A stretch of 51,672 nt of DNA from Eubacterium sp. (lineage in GTDB: Bacteria; Bacillota; Clostridia; Lachnospirales; Lachnospiraceae): positions 1-51,672 of the forward strand of contig JAILAR010000126.1 of NCBI GenBank assembly GCA_024681515.1, in the 5' to 3' direction. The stretch's first letter is position 1; each line of letters begins with the position of its first letter. Shown here piece after piece: positions 9,382-17,799 of this stretch. The position numbers and the translations under genes were made by a program. Below the pieces are notes generated by a model. It worked only from the letters and a program-made list of their open reading frames with translations. It was not told the DNA's origin and searched no databases.

Positions 9382-10239
9382 ATGAAAACAGCCCTGATCA
9401 CCGGAGCCTCCCGTGGAATCGGGAGAGCCACCGCTCTTCGTCTGGCACAGGAAGGATCCTATCCGCTCCTCTGTCTGACAGCCCATACAAATGAAGTCCT
9501 TCTGAGATCCACCGCAGAAGAGATCCGATCCGCCTTCCCGGAGCAGGCAGTGATGTGTTCCATCGGGGATATCGGAGACATCTCCTACGCGGAAACTCTC
9601 AGAGATTCTCTGCACAAAGCCGGAGGAACCGTGGCCCTGCTGATCAACAACGCAGCGATCTCCTTCCACGGACTCCTGATGGATCAGACTCCGGAGGAAT
9701 GGGATCGGGTGATACGGACGAATCTGACGTCCATATATAACACCTGCCATACGTTCGCGAAGGATCTTATGTTAACCAGTTCTTACACTGATCCGGACAT
9801 TAATATTATGTCACCTTGCAAGCGTGGCGGCACGAGCGAGAACATTATGTCAACCGACACCGACAGCAATTCAGGCAGTAATATTATGTCAACCGACATC
9901 GGTCGGATCATCAACGTATCCTCGATCTGGGGTGCGGTCGGCGCCTCCTGTGAAGTTGCTTACAGCGCAGCCAAAGGCGGAGTCAACGCCTTCACGCAGG
10001 CACTGGCCAAGGAACTGGCACTCTCCCATGTGGCAGTAAACGCGGTTCAGCCCGGCGTGGTGGATACGGAAATGAACAATAACCTGTCACCGGAGGAGAA
10101 ATCCGAGCTGGCAGAAGCACTCCCTTCCGGCCGTTTTGTATCACCGGAGGAGGTTGCGGAGGCGATCCTTCTGCTCTCCCGCATGCCTGCTTCCGTGACC
10201 GGAACCATTCTCAGAGTCGACGGGGGCTGGGCGGGGTGA
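9382..10239 (+). CDS. short-chain dehydrogenase/reductase with internal repeat insert
   Basis: About 285 residues, FabG-like. The Rossmann motif TGASRGIG is at the start, then LLINNAAIS, the catalytic Ser in INVSSIWGAVG, the YSAAKGG Tyr/Lys pair and the C-terminal TGTILRVDGGWAG. Substrate is unknown. Between FAKDLM and GRIINVSS, where relatives have only a few residues, there are about 40 extra residues encoded by a 39-bp periodic repeat (9769-9900). The reading frame stays open, so the protein may still fold with a surface loop. An AAAGG-type site precedes the ATG at 9382. Confidence 0.85.
   Translation: MKTALITGASRGIGRATALRLAQEGSYPLLCLTAHTNEVLLRSTAEEIRSAFPEQAVMCSIGDIGDISYAETLRDSLHKAGGTVALLINNAAISFHGLLMDQTPEEWDRVIRTNLTSIYNTCHTFAKDLMLTSSYTDPDINIMSPCKRGGTSENIMSTDTDSNSGSNIMSTDIGRIINVSSIWGAVGASCEVAYSAAKGGVNAFTQALAKELALSHVAVNAVQPGVVDTEMNNNLSPEEKSELAEALPSGRFVSPEEVAEAILLLSRMPASVTGTILRVDGGWAG
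9769..9900 (+). repeat. 39-bp periodic repeat inside dehydrogenase gene
   Basis: Three units of exactly 39 bp start at 9769, 9808 and 9847, and a fourth begins at 9886. Each starts ATGTYAMCC or a close variant, and units end in AAYATT. The middle about 24 bp differ between units. Units are 13 codons long and keep the frame, giving the recurring peptide NI-MS. Confidence 0.85.
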
Positions 10240-10240
10240 T

Positions 10241-10300
10241 GCGCGAGCAATGAGCCATGCAGGACTGCGAGACCGCCGAATCGACCAAGCCGGCAGGCGC
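10241..10300 (+). repeat. dispersed repeat (AATGAGCCATGCAGGACT family) upstream of Card1-like gene
   Basis: The left part (10241-10274) matches, with few changes, the minus strand at 36904-36871 before pyrG. The right part (10276-10300) on the minus strand matches 35121-35139 (GCGCCTGCCGNCTTGGTCG). It fills most of the gap between the dehydrogenase and the next gene. Confidence 0.75.
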
Positions 10301-10399
10301 GACTTGCGAAGCAATCGGAGATGGCGGCATGTCTCAAAAAATACAGAGCAACGACAGGCTCGAGGTACGCCATAATCAAAACACAAAGGAGCATACGAT

Positions 10400-11602
10400 A
10401 TGGGCGATGTATACGTGGAATTCTTCTCAGACGAAGCATTGGAGAATATCATGACCATGCTGCGGTATCATCCGGAGCGGATCATTTATCTGGGCCATAA
10501 GCATAATATGATCACCAAGAAAATGAAGAGCCTCCGGAAATTTGCGTCCGTCACTTCTCCGGAGACGGTGCTGGAATTTATCGAAGTGCCCCGGGACAGT
10601 CTGGACCTTTGCATCCAGACCATCGACGATATCTGCGAAGAATACCCGGATGCGCATTTTGAGCTGACCGGCGGCGGAGAGATGTTCCTAATCGCCTTCG
10701 GCTATGTCAGTGCGAAACGGAAGACCAACACTCTCCGGATCGATCCTTACACAGGCACGGAAATGGATTTCAATAACGGCGATGCGCCGGTCACGATCCA
10801 GACCGGGATCAGGATCAGTGTGGCGGAAAATATCATCCTTCACGGAGGCGTGCTCCGCGCGCCCATGACCAACTGGCGATTCACGGAGCAGTTCCGGGAT
10901 GAGATCCGCACCATCTGGGGCGTTGCGCAGGAACTCCGGCACAACTGGAACAAGCACTGTTCCGTGATCGAGGAAGTCGTAAAGAATTATCCCGCCGACG
11001 AGAACGGTGTATACCGCATTCCGAAAGCCGCTCTCCGCGATGCCGTGCAGATTCTTCAGCGTCTGAGCGAAGTCAGCATGATGGATTTCTTCCGGTATGA
11101 GCGTTCACAGGTCATCTTCCGTTTCCGATCCAAACAGATCCGCGAGATCGTGACCAAGACCGGAAATATCCTGGAACTCCATGTCTATGAGGTTGCCACA
11201 CGCAAGCCCACGGAATTTACCGATGCGGTGGTGGGCGCCGTGATCGACTGGGATGGAGAGGCTGTGCCTGAACCGAATCCGGAAGACGGCCGCCCGAAAA
11301 GCGAGACCATCAACGAGATTGATGTGATCCTGATGCGCTCCGCCGTTCCCACCTTCATTTCCTGCAAGAGCGGACGCGCGGATTCCAAAGCGCTGCATGA
11401 ACTGGAGACCGTCACCAGCCGCTTCGGCGGAAAATACGCAAAAAAAGTACTGGTGATGGCGTCGCCCTGCGACACCTCCACCAGTGGCTCTTCTTTCTTC
11501 AAACAACGCGCCAAAGATATGCATATCTGGGTACTGGATGATATCTATTCCCTGACCGACGAACAGCTGATCCGAAAGCTGCAGCGGATCCAGGGAGCGT
11601 AG
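10400..11602 (+). CDS. Card1/Can2-like (DUF1887) CARF-type nuclease, orphan
   Basis: 400 residues. The N-terminal half looks like a CARF/Rossmann sensor, with LTGGGEMFLIAFGYV at 89-103. A middle helical segment follows. The C-terminal part resembles the PD-(D/E)XK nuclease of Card1/Can2: GNILELHVYE (256-265), NEIDVILMR (305-313) and FISCKSGR (319-326). In characterised relatives the CARF part binds cyclic tetra-adenylate made by type III CRISPR complexes and switches on DNA or RNA cutting. No CRISPR array or cas gene lies in this window. The residue two before the catalytic-type lysine is Ser where many such nucleases have Glu, so activity is uncertain. The ATG has an AAGGAG site. Confidence 0.78.
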   Translation: MGDVYVEFFSDEALENIMTMLRYHPERIIYLGHKHNMITKKMKSLRKFASVTSPETVLEFIEVPRDSLDLCIQTIDDICEEYPDAHFELTGGGEMFLIAFGYVSAKRKTNTLRIDPYTGTEMDFNNGDAPVTIQTGIRISVAENIILHGGVLRAPMTNWRFTEQFRDEIRTIWGVAQELRHNWNKHCSVIEEVVKNYPADENGVYRIPKAALRDAVQILQRLSEVSMMDFFRYERSQVIFRFRSKQIREIVTKTGNILELHVYEVATRKPTEFTDAVVGAVIDWDGEAVPEPNPEDGRPKSETINEIDVILMRSAVPTFISCKSGRADSKALHELETVTSRFGGKYAKKVLVMASPCDTSTSGSSFFKQRAKDMHIWVLDDIYSLTDEQLIRKLQRIQGA

Positions 11603-11635
11603 ATTCCGGATCACCGAGATTCTGCCGGCTCTCAT

Positions 11636-11705
11636 AAAAAAGAAGCTTCCTTTGTGATACGCTTGTGATACGCTTGTGATACGCTACCGGGGAAGCTTCT
11701 TTTTA
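11636..11705. terminator. bidirectional terminator between Card1-like gene and dnaB, loop made of 11-bp repeats
   Basis: Arms of 15 bases around AAGCTTC (11636-11650 and 11691-11705), flanked by A and T runs so that it can work in both directions. The 40-base loop contains three tandem copies of TTGTGATACGC (11652-11684). Confidence 0.85.
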
Positions 11706-11710
11706 TTGTT

Positions 11711-13075
11711 TTACGGGTTTGCTTTCGATTTGTCCTTATCATGCGACATGTTTTTGAACAGGGTGTACTTTCCGTCCCAAAGCAGCTCGATGGTGCCCAG
11801 CGCACCGTTTCTCTGTTTTGCCACGATAATGTCGGCCACTCCCGGCCGTGTCGTGGTATCGGGATTATAATACTCATCCCTGTAAATGAACATGACCACG
11901 TCCGCATCCTGCTCGATGGATCCGGACTCACGCAGATCCGCAAGCACCGGCTTATGATCCGTACGGGAATCCGCCGCACGGTTCAGCTGCGACAGGGCGA
12001 TAACAGGAACTCCCAGTTCCTTTGCCAGACCCTTCAGAGCACGGGACACTTCGGCGATGAACAGCTGCCGTGACTCCACCGGACGGGAGGCATTCATCAG
12101 CTGCAGGTAGTCGATGATGATCAGTCCCAGGTTCTTTGTCTGTTTCAGCTTCCTGCATTTGGAGCGGAGCTCGGAAAGAGTGATGGAGGAATTATCATCA
12201 ATATACAGCGGAGCCTGGGACAGCACCTCCGTTGCCTCGATGATGGCATCCCATTCACGATCCGAAAGCTTACCGGTCCGGATCGACTTTGCATCTACCT
12301 TCGCCTCCATGGCCACCATACGGGAGACCAAAGACTCCTTACTCATTTCCAGAGAAAAGATCGCCGTAGGGATCTTCTCCTGCGTCACCACATGTCTTGC
12401 AAAATTCAGTACCAGCGCGGTCTTTCCCATGGACGGACGTGCCGCTACAAGGATCAGTTCTCCTTTATGTAGACCAGTCAAATGATTGTCCAGGTCATAA
12501 AACCCGGTGGGCACACCCGTGATCCTGCCGGAGGTCCGGGATGCCTCTTCGATCTCATCGATCACGGAAGACACTATCTCCGACATCGGGCTGAAATCCC
12601 TGCTTCCGCTTTTGCTCTGCACCAGCTTGAAGACCTGCTCTTCCACATTGTCCATCAGATCATTGACGGAGCCCTGTGCTTCGTAGCAGTCCTTGGAGAT
12701 GCCCTCCGTCAGACGGATCATCTGCCGGAGCATGGATTTATCACGGACGATTCTCGCATAGTCCGCGGCAAAGACCGAGGTCTGCTGTTCCGAAAGAATA
12801 TCTATAAGATATCCCACCTGACAAAGATGTTCCGGCGCTCCCATGGACCGGAGCTTCTCCCGGAGGATAACGTCATCAACAGCCTTTCCCTGCCTGTGCA
12901 GATCGCAGATCGCCTCAAACAGAATTCCGTATTCCGCGTTATAAAAATCTTCTTTTCTCAGGATTCCGCTGACATCAGAGATCGCATCGGCGTCCATCAG
13001 CATGGATCCGATGATATTCCGTTCTGCGGCATTATCATGCGGTGGAATCCTTCGAACTACGTTCTCCGAATCCAT
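11711..13075 (-). CDS. dnaB: replicative DNA helicase DnaB
   Basis: 454 residues. Hexameric helicase that unwinds DNA at the fork. The N-terminal DnaB domain starts PPHDNAAERNIIGSMLMD. The RecA-like domain has Walker A ARPSMGKTAL, Walker B LIIIDYLQLM and the C-terminal SGSIEQDADVVMFIYRDEYY. It lies 6 bp after rplI in the same operon, a widespread Firmicutes arrangement. A shared terminator closes the operon at 11636-11705. Confidence 0.97.
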   Translation of the reverse strand: MDSENVVRRIPPHDNAAERNIIGSMLMDADAISDVSGILRKEDFYNAEYGILFEAICDLHRQGKAVDDVILREKLRSMGAPEHLCQVGYLIDILSEQQTSVFAADYARIVRDKSMLRQMIRLTEGISKDCYEAQGSVNDLMDNVEEQVFKLVQSKSGSRDFSPMSEIVSSVIDEIEEASRTSGRITGVPTGFYDLDNHLTGLHKGELILVAARPSMGKTALVLNFARHVVTQEKIPTAIFSLEMSKESLVSRMVAMEAKVDAKSIRTGKLSDREWDAIIEATEVLSQAPLYIDDNSSITLSELRSKCRKLKQTKNLGLIIIDYLQLMNASRPVESRQLFIAEVSRALKGLAKELGVPVIALSQLNRAADSRTDHKPVLADLRESGSIEQDADVVMFIYRDEYYNPDTTTRPGVADIIVAKQRNGALGTIELLWDGKYTLFKNMSHDKDKSKANP

Positions 13076-13081
13076 CCAGAT

Positions 13082-13531
13082 TTACTTTTCCTCCTTCACG
13101 TGCACCAGAAGCTCTGCGGTCACTTCCGGATGAAGCTTCACTGCAACCTTGTAACTGCCCACACTCTTGATCGGATCCTTCACCTGGATCTTCTTCTTGT
13201 CGATGGAGAGATTTAACTGCTTCTTCATCAGATCGGAGATTTCCTTGGAGGAAATGGAACCGAACGCCCTTCCGCCCTCTCCCATTTTGATCTCCGTGGT
13301 CACAGAGGATTCTGCCAGCTTCGCTGCAAGGGCCTGTGCCTCTGCCAGGTTTTCCGCAGCCACCTTTGCGTCATTCTGATTCTTCAGCTTAAGATCGTTC
13401 AGGTTCTTGGGCGTCGCTTCCACACCAAGTTTCTTCGGAAGCACAAAGTTCCGTGCATATCCCGGATTTACTTCCACGATCTCGCCTTTTTTTCCAAGGG
13501 ACTTTACGTCCTGTAATAAAATTACTTTCAT
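13082..13531 (-). CDS. rplI: 50S ribosomal protein L9
   Basis: 149 residues starting [21 protein letters not shown], with the conserved [11 protein letters not shown] and the C-terminal domain containing [12 protein letters not shown]. The ATG at 13531 has an AGGAGA site, so an upstream in-frame start adding 21 residues is not used. It sits between gdpP and dnaB. The 86-bp gap to gdpP carries a 16-bp tandem repeat. Confidence 0.97.
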   Translation of the reverse strand: MKVILLQDVKSLGKKGEIVEVNPGYARNFVLPKKLGVEATPKNLNDLKLKNQNDAKVAAENLAEAQALAAKLAESSVTTEIKMGEGGRAFGSISSKEISDLMKKQLNLSIDKKKIQVKDPIKSVGSYKVAVKLHPEVTAELLVHVKEEK

Positions 13532-13568
13532 TGTGTATTCTCCTGTTTTCTGTTTATGATATATGATT

Positions 13569-13600
13569 GTTTTTTCACCGGTTTGTTTTTTCACCGGTTC
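13569..13600. repeat. 16-bp tandem duplication
   Basis: Two copies of GTTTTTTCACCGGTTY in the gdpP-rplI gap. Confidence 0.8.
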
Positions 13601-13617
13601 GTTTTATCGGCCGGTCC

Positions 13618-15669
13618 TTACAGGCTTCCCGAAGCCGTCATCTCTTTAAGCACCTGCTTCAGGCGCGCAAAGAATTCTTCCTTTGTGGTATTCTTCAGCT
13701 GGGCGCCGGCTACGGTGGCGTGTCCGCCGCCGTTAAACTGCTCCAGGACCACCTGCACGTTCACATCCCCGATGGACCGTCCGGACACATACAGAATGCC
13801 GTCCGCGGATTCCGTCACAACGAAGGACGCCTTGACATTCTCCACGTTCAGCAGCTCATTTGCGGCCTTTGCCACGGGAACCGTCGGCGCATCCTTGCTT
13901 TCGGGATCCGCCTCAACATAGGACAGTGCATAACATCCCATGAAGATCTCCGCATTGCTGATACCCTGCGCCCGTTCCTTCATGGAAAGCAGGCTGCTGC
14001 GGAACATTTTCCGGACACGGGTGATATCCGCACCGCTCTTTCGCAGATAGGACGCCGCTTCGAAGGTCCGGACACCGGTCTTGTTCAGGAAGTTGTCCGT
14101 ATCGATCAGGATACCCGCATACATGGCGTCTGCCTCTACCGGCCGGATCTTCGGTTTTGCGGAGATATACTGGAACATCTCCGTGATCATCTCACAGGCC
14201 GAGGACGCGAACGGCTCGATGTAGGACAGCGTCGCATTTTCGATGGGTTCGTTGGACTGCCGGTGATGGTCGAATACAACCACGGTGGAAGCCATGGACA
14301 GCAGCTCCTCGCAGGCGGTCATGCTGGGACGGTTAACGTCGCAGACCACCAGCATGGTATTTGCATCCACCATACCCAGCGCACGTCCGCTGGAGATCAG
14401 CATATCACTGTTCTGATTTCCCACATGGAAGGTGTTGACCAACGGTTGGATCGCTTCCGTATCATCATTCAGGACCACAAATGCTTTCTTTCCCAGGGTC
14501 GTTACCAGCCGCCAGATTCCGATAGCCGAACCGAACGCATCCGCATCCGGGCGTTTATGCGCCATGATGATGACCTTTTCCTTATTCTCCAGCAGTTCTT
14601 CAAATGCCTGCGCCTTGACACGCGCCTTCACCCGGGTCTGCTTCTCCGTTCCGGTACTCTTCCCACCGAAATAGGTTACCTGTTCTCCGTCCTTTACCGC
14701 CACCTGATCACCGCCCCGACCCAGGGACAGGCCGATGGCTACCTTTGCATTTTCAAAGGCTTCGATAAAGCTTTCCTTTGCGGTTCCGATACCGACGGAC
14801 AACGTCACGGGAATTTCATTTCCCACATTCAGACTCTTTACATCATCCAGAAGCGAGAACCGGTCCTCCTGCAGTGTGTCCATATATTTCTGCCGGAACA
14901 CGAAGAGATACTTGTCATTTTCCAGACGCCGGACTACCGCATCCAGGTTCGTCAGATACATGTTGATCTTCCGGTCTACCAGAGCCGTCAGAAGAGAATG
15001 CTTTACTTCCTCCAGAGAATTCATGACCTCATCGTAATTATCGATGTAGATCAGACCCGCGATCATTTTCTGGTCATAGGTCTCCTGCTCCAGTCGCCGC
15101 TCATTTGTAACGTCAAAAAGGTACAGGACCACTACCACATCATCTCCGCGGCGTTCGGTCCGGTCTTCTTCAAATGCCGTGGACAGATCCACCCGCCGGA
15201 TCACAGCGTTATACCGCCGGTCCTCGCAGACCACATCCATACGGAATTCGCCTTCGATCTCATCCAGCACCTCCGGCGTAATGTCCGGGAGATACATGTC
15301 CACCCGCTGCCGGAGCAGCTTCTTCTCGCTGACCTCGATGGTGCGGTAGAACATGGCGTTGGCCCAGAGGATCTTCCCGTCTGTGTCAAGCAATGCATAG
15401 GGCACGGCCAGTCCGTGCAGCAGTTCCTTCTGCACCTTCCCCTGTTCCAGGGAATAATCCACGATGGTCGCGGACACGATGGGCATCAGCCGCACATAGG
15501 CAAAGATGACCACCAGGATATAGACTCCCAGCACCGCCGCTGCCACCAGAGTCTCCCGGCTTTCCAGTCCGAAGAACATGATGCAGAACCCCAGCAGAAG
15601 GATTGCCAGAAGGATCGGCACCAGGATCACATATTTCATTTTGCTTCGCAGTCTGCGTCCGCTTGTCAT
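13618..15669 (-). CDS. gdpP: c-di-AMP phosphodiesterase GdpP
   Basis: 683 residues. Degrades the second messenger cyclic di-AMP. Two membrane segments occupy about residues 11-55, followed by a PAS-like domain, a degenerate GGDEF domain (SVGIGTAKESF), and the DHH/DHHA1 phosphodiesterase part. The catalytic motifs are AHKRPDADAFGSA, CDVNRPS and VVFDHHRQSNE; FNGGGHATVAGA closes the DHHA1 domain. The ATG has a GAGGTG site. It lies 17 bp after the helical-protein gene and upstream of rplI-dnaB in a conserved Clostridia operon. Confidence 0.95.
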   Translation of the reverse strand: MTSGRRLRSKMKYVILVPILLAILLLGFCIMFFGLESRETLVAAAVLGVYILVVIFAYVRLMPIVSATIVDYSLEQGKVQKELLHGLAVPYALLDTDGKILWANAMFYRTIEVSEKKLLRQRVDMYLPDITPEVLDEIEGEFRMDVVCEDRRYNAVIRRVDLSTAFEEDRTERRGDDVVVVLYLFDVTNERRLEQETYDQKMIAGLIYIDNYDEVMNSLEEVKHSLLTALVDRKINMYLTNLDAVVRRLENDKYLFVFRQKYMDTLQEDRFSLLDDVKSLNVGNEIPVTLSVGIGTAKESFIEAFENAKVAIGLSLGRGGDQVAVKDGEQVTYFGGKSTGTEKQTRVKARVKAQAFEELLENKEKVIIMAHKRPDADAFGSAIGIWRLVTTLGKKAFVVLNDDTEAIQPLVNTFHVGNQNSDMLISSGRALGMVDANTMLVVCDVNRPSMTACEELLSMASTVVVFDHHRQSNEPIENATLSYIEPFASSACEMITEMFQYISAKPKIRPVEADAMYAGILIDTDNFLNKTGVRTFEAASYLRKSGADITRVRKMFRSSLLSMKERAQGISNAEIFMGCYALSYVEADPESKDAPTVPVAKAANELLNVENVKASFVVTESADGILYVSGRSIGDVNVQVVLEQFNGGGHATVAGAQLKNTTKEEFFARLKQVLKEMTASGSL

Positions 15670-15686
15670 AATTTACACCTCAGGAT

Positions 15687-16520
15687 CTACACGATCTGGT
15701 CCCGGAACTCGTCTTTGAGCTGTGCCAGGATGATATCCATACGCTTGTCGTAATCCGTCATATCCTTATGCATCTTATTATAGATCGCCCGCTGCAGCAT
15801 GGCGTAGATGGTCATCTCCCGGACATCGTCCTTGGAATCTCCGATCTCCATCATGATGTCCTCGAAATACTGCTCCGACAGGCCCATCTTATGTACTTCG
15901 CTTCGGAGCGTGGTGATATCTTCCGTAGCCGATACCACATAGAAATATCCTTTCAGGGATTCCTGATTGTTGTTCAGATCATAGGCTTTCAGGAAAAACA
16001 TCTTTGCGTCATCGGTGTCCAGATTGTTGGCCGCGGCCACCGCACGGTTGTGGTAGACATTTCCCAGGAACTCCTTGTCCTGGATCTCGTCTGCCTGCTC
16101 GATGATGCTGTCGTAAATGATGGACGCACGGATGAACCTGCGATACCCCAGATACCCGTCCGCCTTCAGCTTCTCCCGCTGGAGTGTGGACAGCTTCCGG
16201 TATTTCTGCCAGGCAGCCGCATAGGTCTTCACCTCTTCCGGCGTGTAATACTCCCCTGCATTCAGGATCTCCACCAGCAGGTCCTGCACAAAGGTGGTCT
16301 TATTCGCCAGTCCCACCAGACGGTCTGCCAGCTGCGGCATGTCCAGTTCCTCCCGGATCCAGTCCCAGAGTTTGTCCGACAGTGCCGTTTTCGAGATCAG
16401 GACGGTATTGTTATATATGTAGAAACAGAGTTCCTCATAGGTATAGATCTCCACCTTCGTGTTCAGAAACGTGAAGGGAGTCTCCGCCTGTTTCGAGGAG
16501 CATACGATTATTTTTCCCAT
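15687..16520 (-). CDS. uncharacterised helical protein of DUF5717 operon
   Basis: 277 residues with no signal peptide or membrane segment. The first part (GKIIVCSSKQAETPFTFLNT, then YTYEELCFYIYNN) looks like a small alpha/beta domain. The rest is helical with TPR-like pairs such as GNVYHNRAVAAANNLDTDDA. Its start overlaps the end of the DUF5716 gene by 13 bp and has an AAGGAG site, so the two are translationally coupled. Function unknown. Position between an actin-like protein and GdpP suggests a role in the same membrane or signalling assembly. Confidence 0.75.
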   Translation of the reverse strand: MGKIIVCSSKQAETPFTFLNTKVEIYTYEELCFYIYNNTVLISKTALSDKLWDWIREELDMPQLADRLVGLANKTTFVQDLLVEILNAGEYYTPEEVKTYAAAWQKYRKLSTLQREKLKADGYLGYRRFIRASIIYDSIIEQADEIQDKEFLGNVYHNRAVAAANNLDTDDAKMFFLKAYDLNNNQESLKGYFYVVSATEDITTLRSEVHKMGLSEQYFEDIMMEIGDSKDDVREMTIYAMLQRAIYNKMHKDMTDYDKRMDIILAQLKDEFRDQIV

Positions 16521-17773
16521 ACGATCGAAAACTCCTTACGGTAAATCTTGTTTGTGGTGGGGAAAAGCTTTCCGAAGCCCAGATCCCGAATGATCACCGC
16601 ACCGTCCGTGGGATTTTCAAATTCCACCTCCAGCGACAGTTTCGTGGTCTTGTTCGGCCGCTTCGGGATGCCGTGGATCTTTACCACTTCCCTCTTCTCT
16701 TCCTCCGTATGCCGACTCTTATACACCAATGTGATGGTATCCGTATCATCCAGGATCACATGAATCTTGCCGTGAATGTTGTACCACTGCTTTCCGCCGT
16801 TTACGATGGGTACGAAGGTGTCCTTCTCGTCCTCCAGGGAGATGCCCACGTCAAAGAGGACATTTTCCTTGGTTTCCACAAAGAACTGATCGTAAAACTC
16901 CTTGTACTCACCGCCCACCGCGCGGTAGCAGGCTCCCTTTGTGTAAATGTTCTGTCCCACAAAGACCCTGCGTCCCTGGCAAAGAACATTGGTGGCTTTC
17001 TTCATCCATTTATTTGTGAAGCCCACGCCGGTCAGATAGACGGAAGAAATATACGCCTTCTTCATCTCGTAATCCGCGATCTTGGCAAAATCCACATCCA
17101 TCTGGTAGGTGTCATTTCCGTAACGGGACAGGGACATCTGGGAGGAATAATCCTCATGCGTCACCGACACCAGCTTCGGCGTTTTGTTCCTGGAGATATC
17201 GATCCGGTAATAGTTCAGACCGTCGGCGTTGTAATCATACAGTGCCACGGAATTGATCCAGAGGCCCTGTTCCTGATTGAAGATATAGAACAGGCCGCTG
17301 TCCAGATGACTGGTGATCTCGATGGTATCCTCCGGCACATCCATCACCTTGTAAAGCCCGGAAAGCAGGGAATAGATCCGGCTGCTGTACTCCGGGATGC
17401 TGATCACCAGCTTGCGGATGGTGGCATCCTCGTAGCGGTACAGGAAGGAATCGATGTGGAGCTTCACCATTTTCACGAAAAGCTCCGGATAGGTATAGTC
17501 CTCCCCTTCCACCGTGATCTTGTCCGGATTCTCCAGATTCTCAAAGATCCCGTCAATGATCATGCCGTCCTCATTAAACCGTGCCTCGGAGGCCTCGCCG
17601 CCCACATACCAGTGGCCAGTCTCCGTGCTGTGGAAAAGGATATTCGGCATGAGGTAGGTTTCCTTGTTATTCAATTGGCTGACGGATTCCGGTTCCCGCG
17701 TAATGTCGTTATAATACGACAGCTGCGTGAAATCCGAACACAGATCCATTCCGATATAAAATGCGTCCGCCAT
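16508..17773 (-). CDS. DUF5716-like actin/Hsp70-fold protein
   Basis: About 421 residues. The start FYIGMDLCSDFTQLSYY fits the phosphate-1 loop of the actin/Hsp70 ATPase fold, VALYDYNADGLNYYRID could be phosphate-2, and VYLTGVGFTNKWMKKA with RRVFVGQNIYTKGA resembles the adenosine-binding end of Hsp70 proteins. The C-terminus adds a beta-rich domain. The DUF number is from memory of the pair found in Lachnospiraceae. The ATG at 17773 has a GAGAGG site; an upstream TTG is less likely. It follows the 1312-residue protein by 26 bp. Function not known; nucleotide binding is inference. Confidence 0.72.
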   Translation of the reverse strand: MADAFYIGMDLCSDFTQLSYYNDITREPESVSQLNNKETYLMPNILFHSTETGHWYVGGEASEARFNEDGMIIDGIFENLENPDKITVEGEDYTYPELFVKMVKLHIDSFLYRYEDATIRKLVISIPEYSSRIYSLLSGLYKVMDVPEDTIEITSHLDSGLFYIFNQEQGLWINSVALYDYNADGLNYYRIDISRNKTPKLVSVTHEDYSSQMSLSRYGNDTYQMDVDFAKIADYEMKKAYISSVYLTGVGFTNKWMKKATNVLCQGRRVFVGQNIYTKGACYRAVGGEYKEFYDQFFVETKENVLFDVGISLEDEKDTFVPIVNGGKQWYNIHGKIHVILDDTDTITLVYKSRHTEEEKREVVKIHGIPKRPNKTTKLSLEVEFENPTDGAVIIRDLGFGKLFPTTNKIYRKEFSIVWEK

Positions 17774-17799
17774 GTTTCTTCCTCTCAAAATCAGTTATT

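Noticed and set aside
9769-9900. CRISPR-like pattern of short repeats and variable spacers
   Set aside because: Only about four units, 15-bp repeats, all in frame inside a dehydrogenase gene, and no cas genes. Kept as a coding repeat instead.
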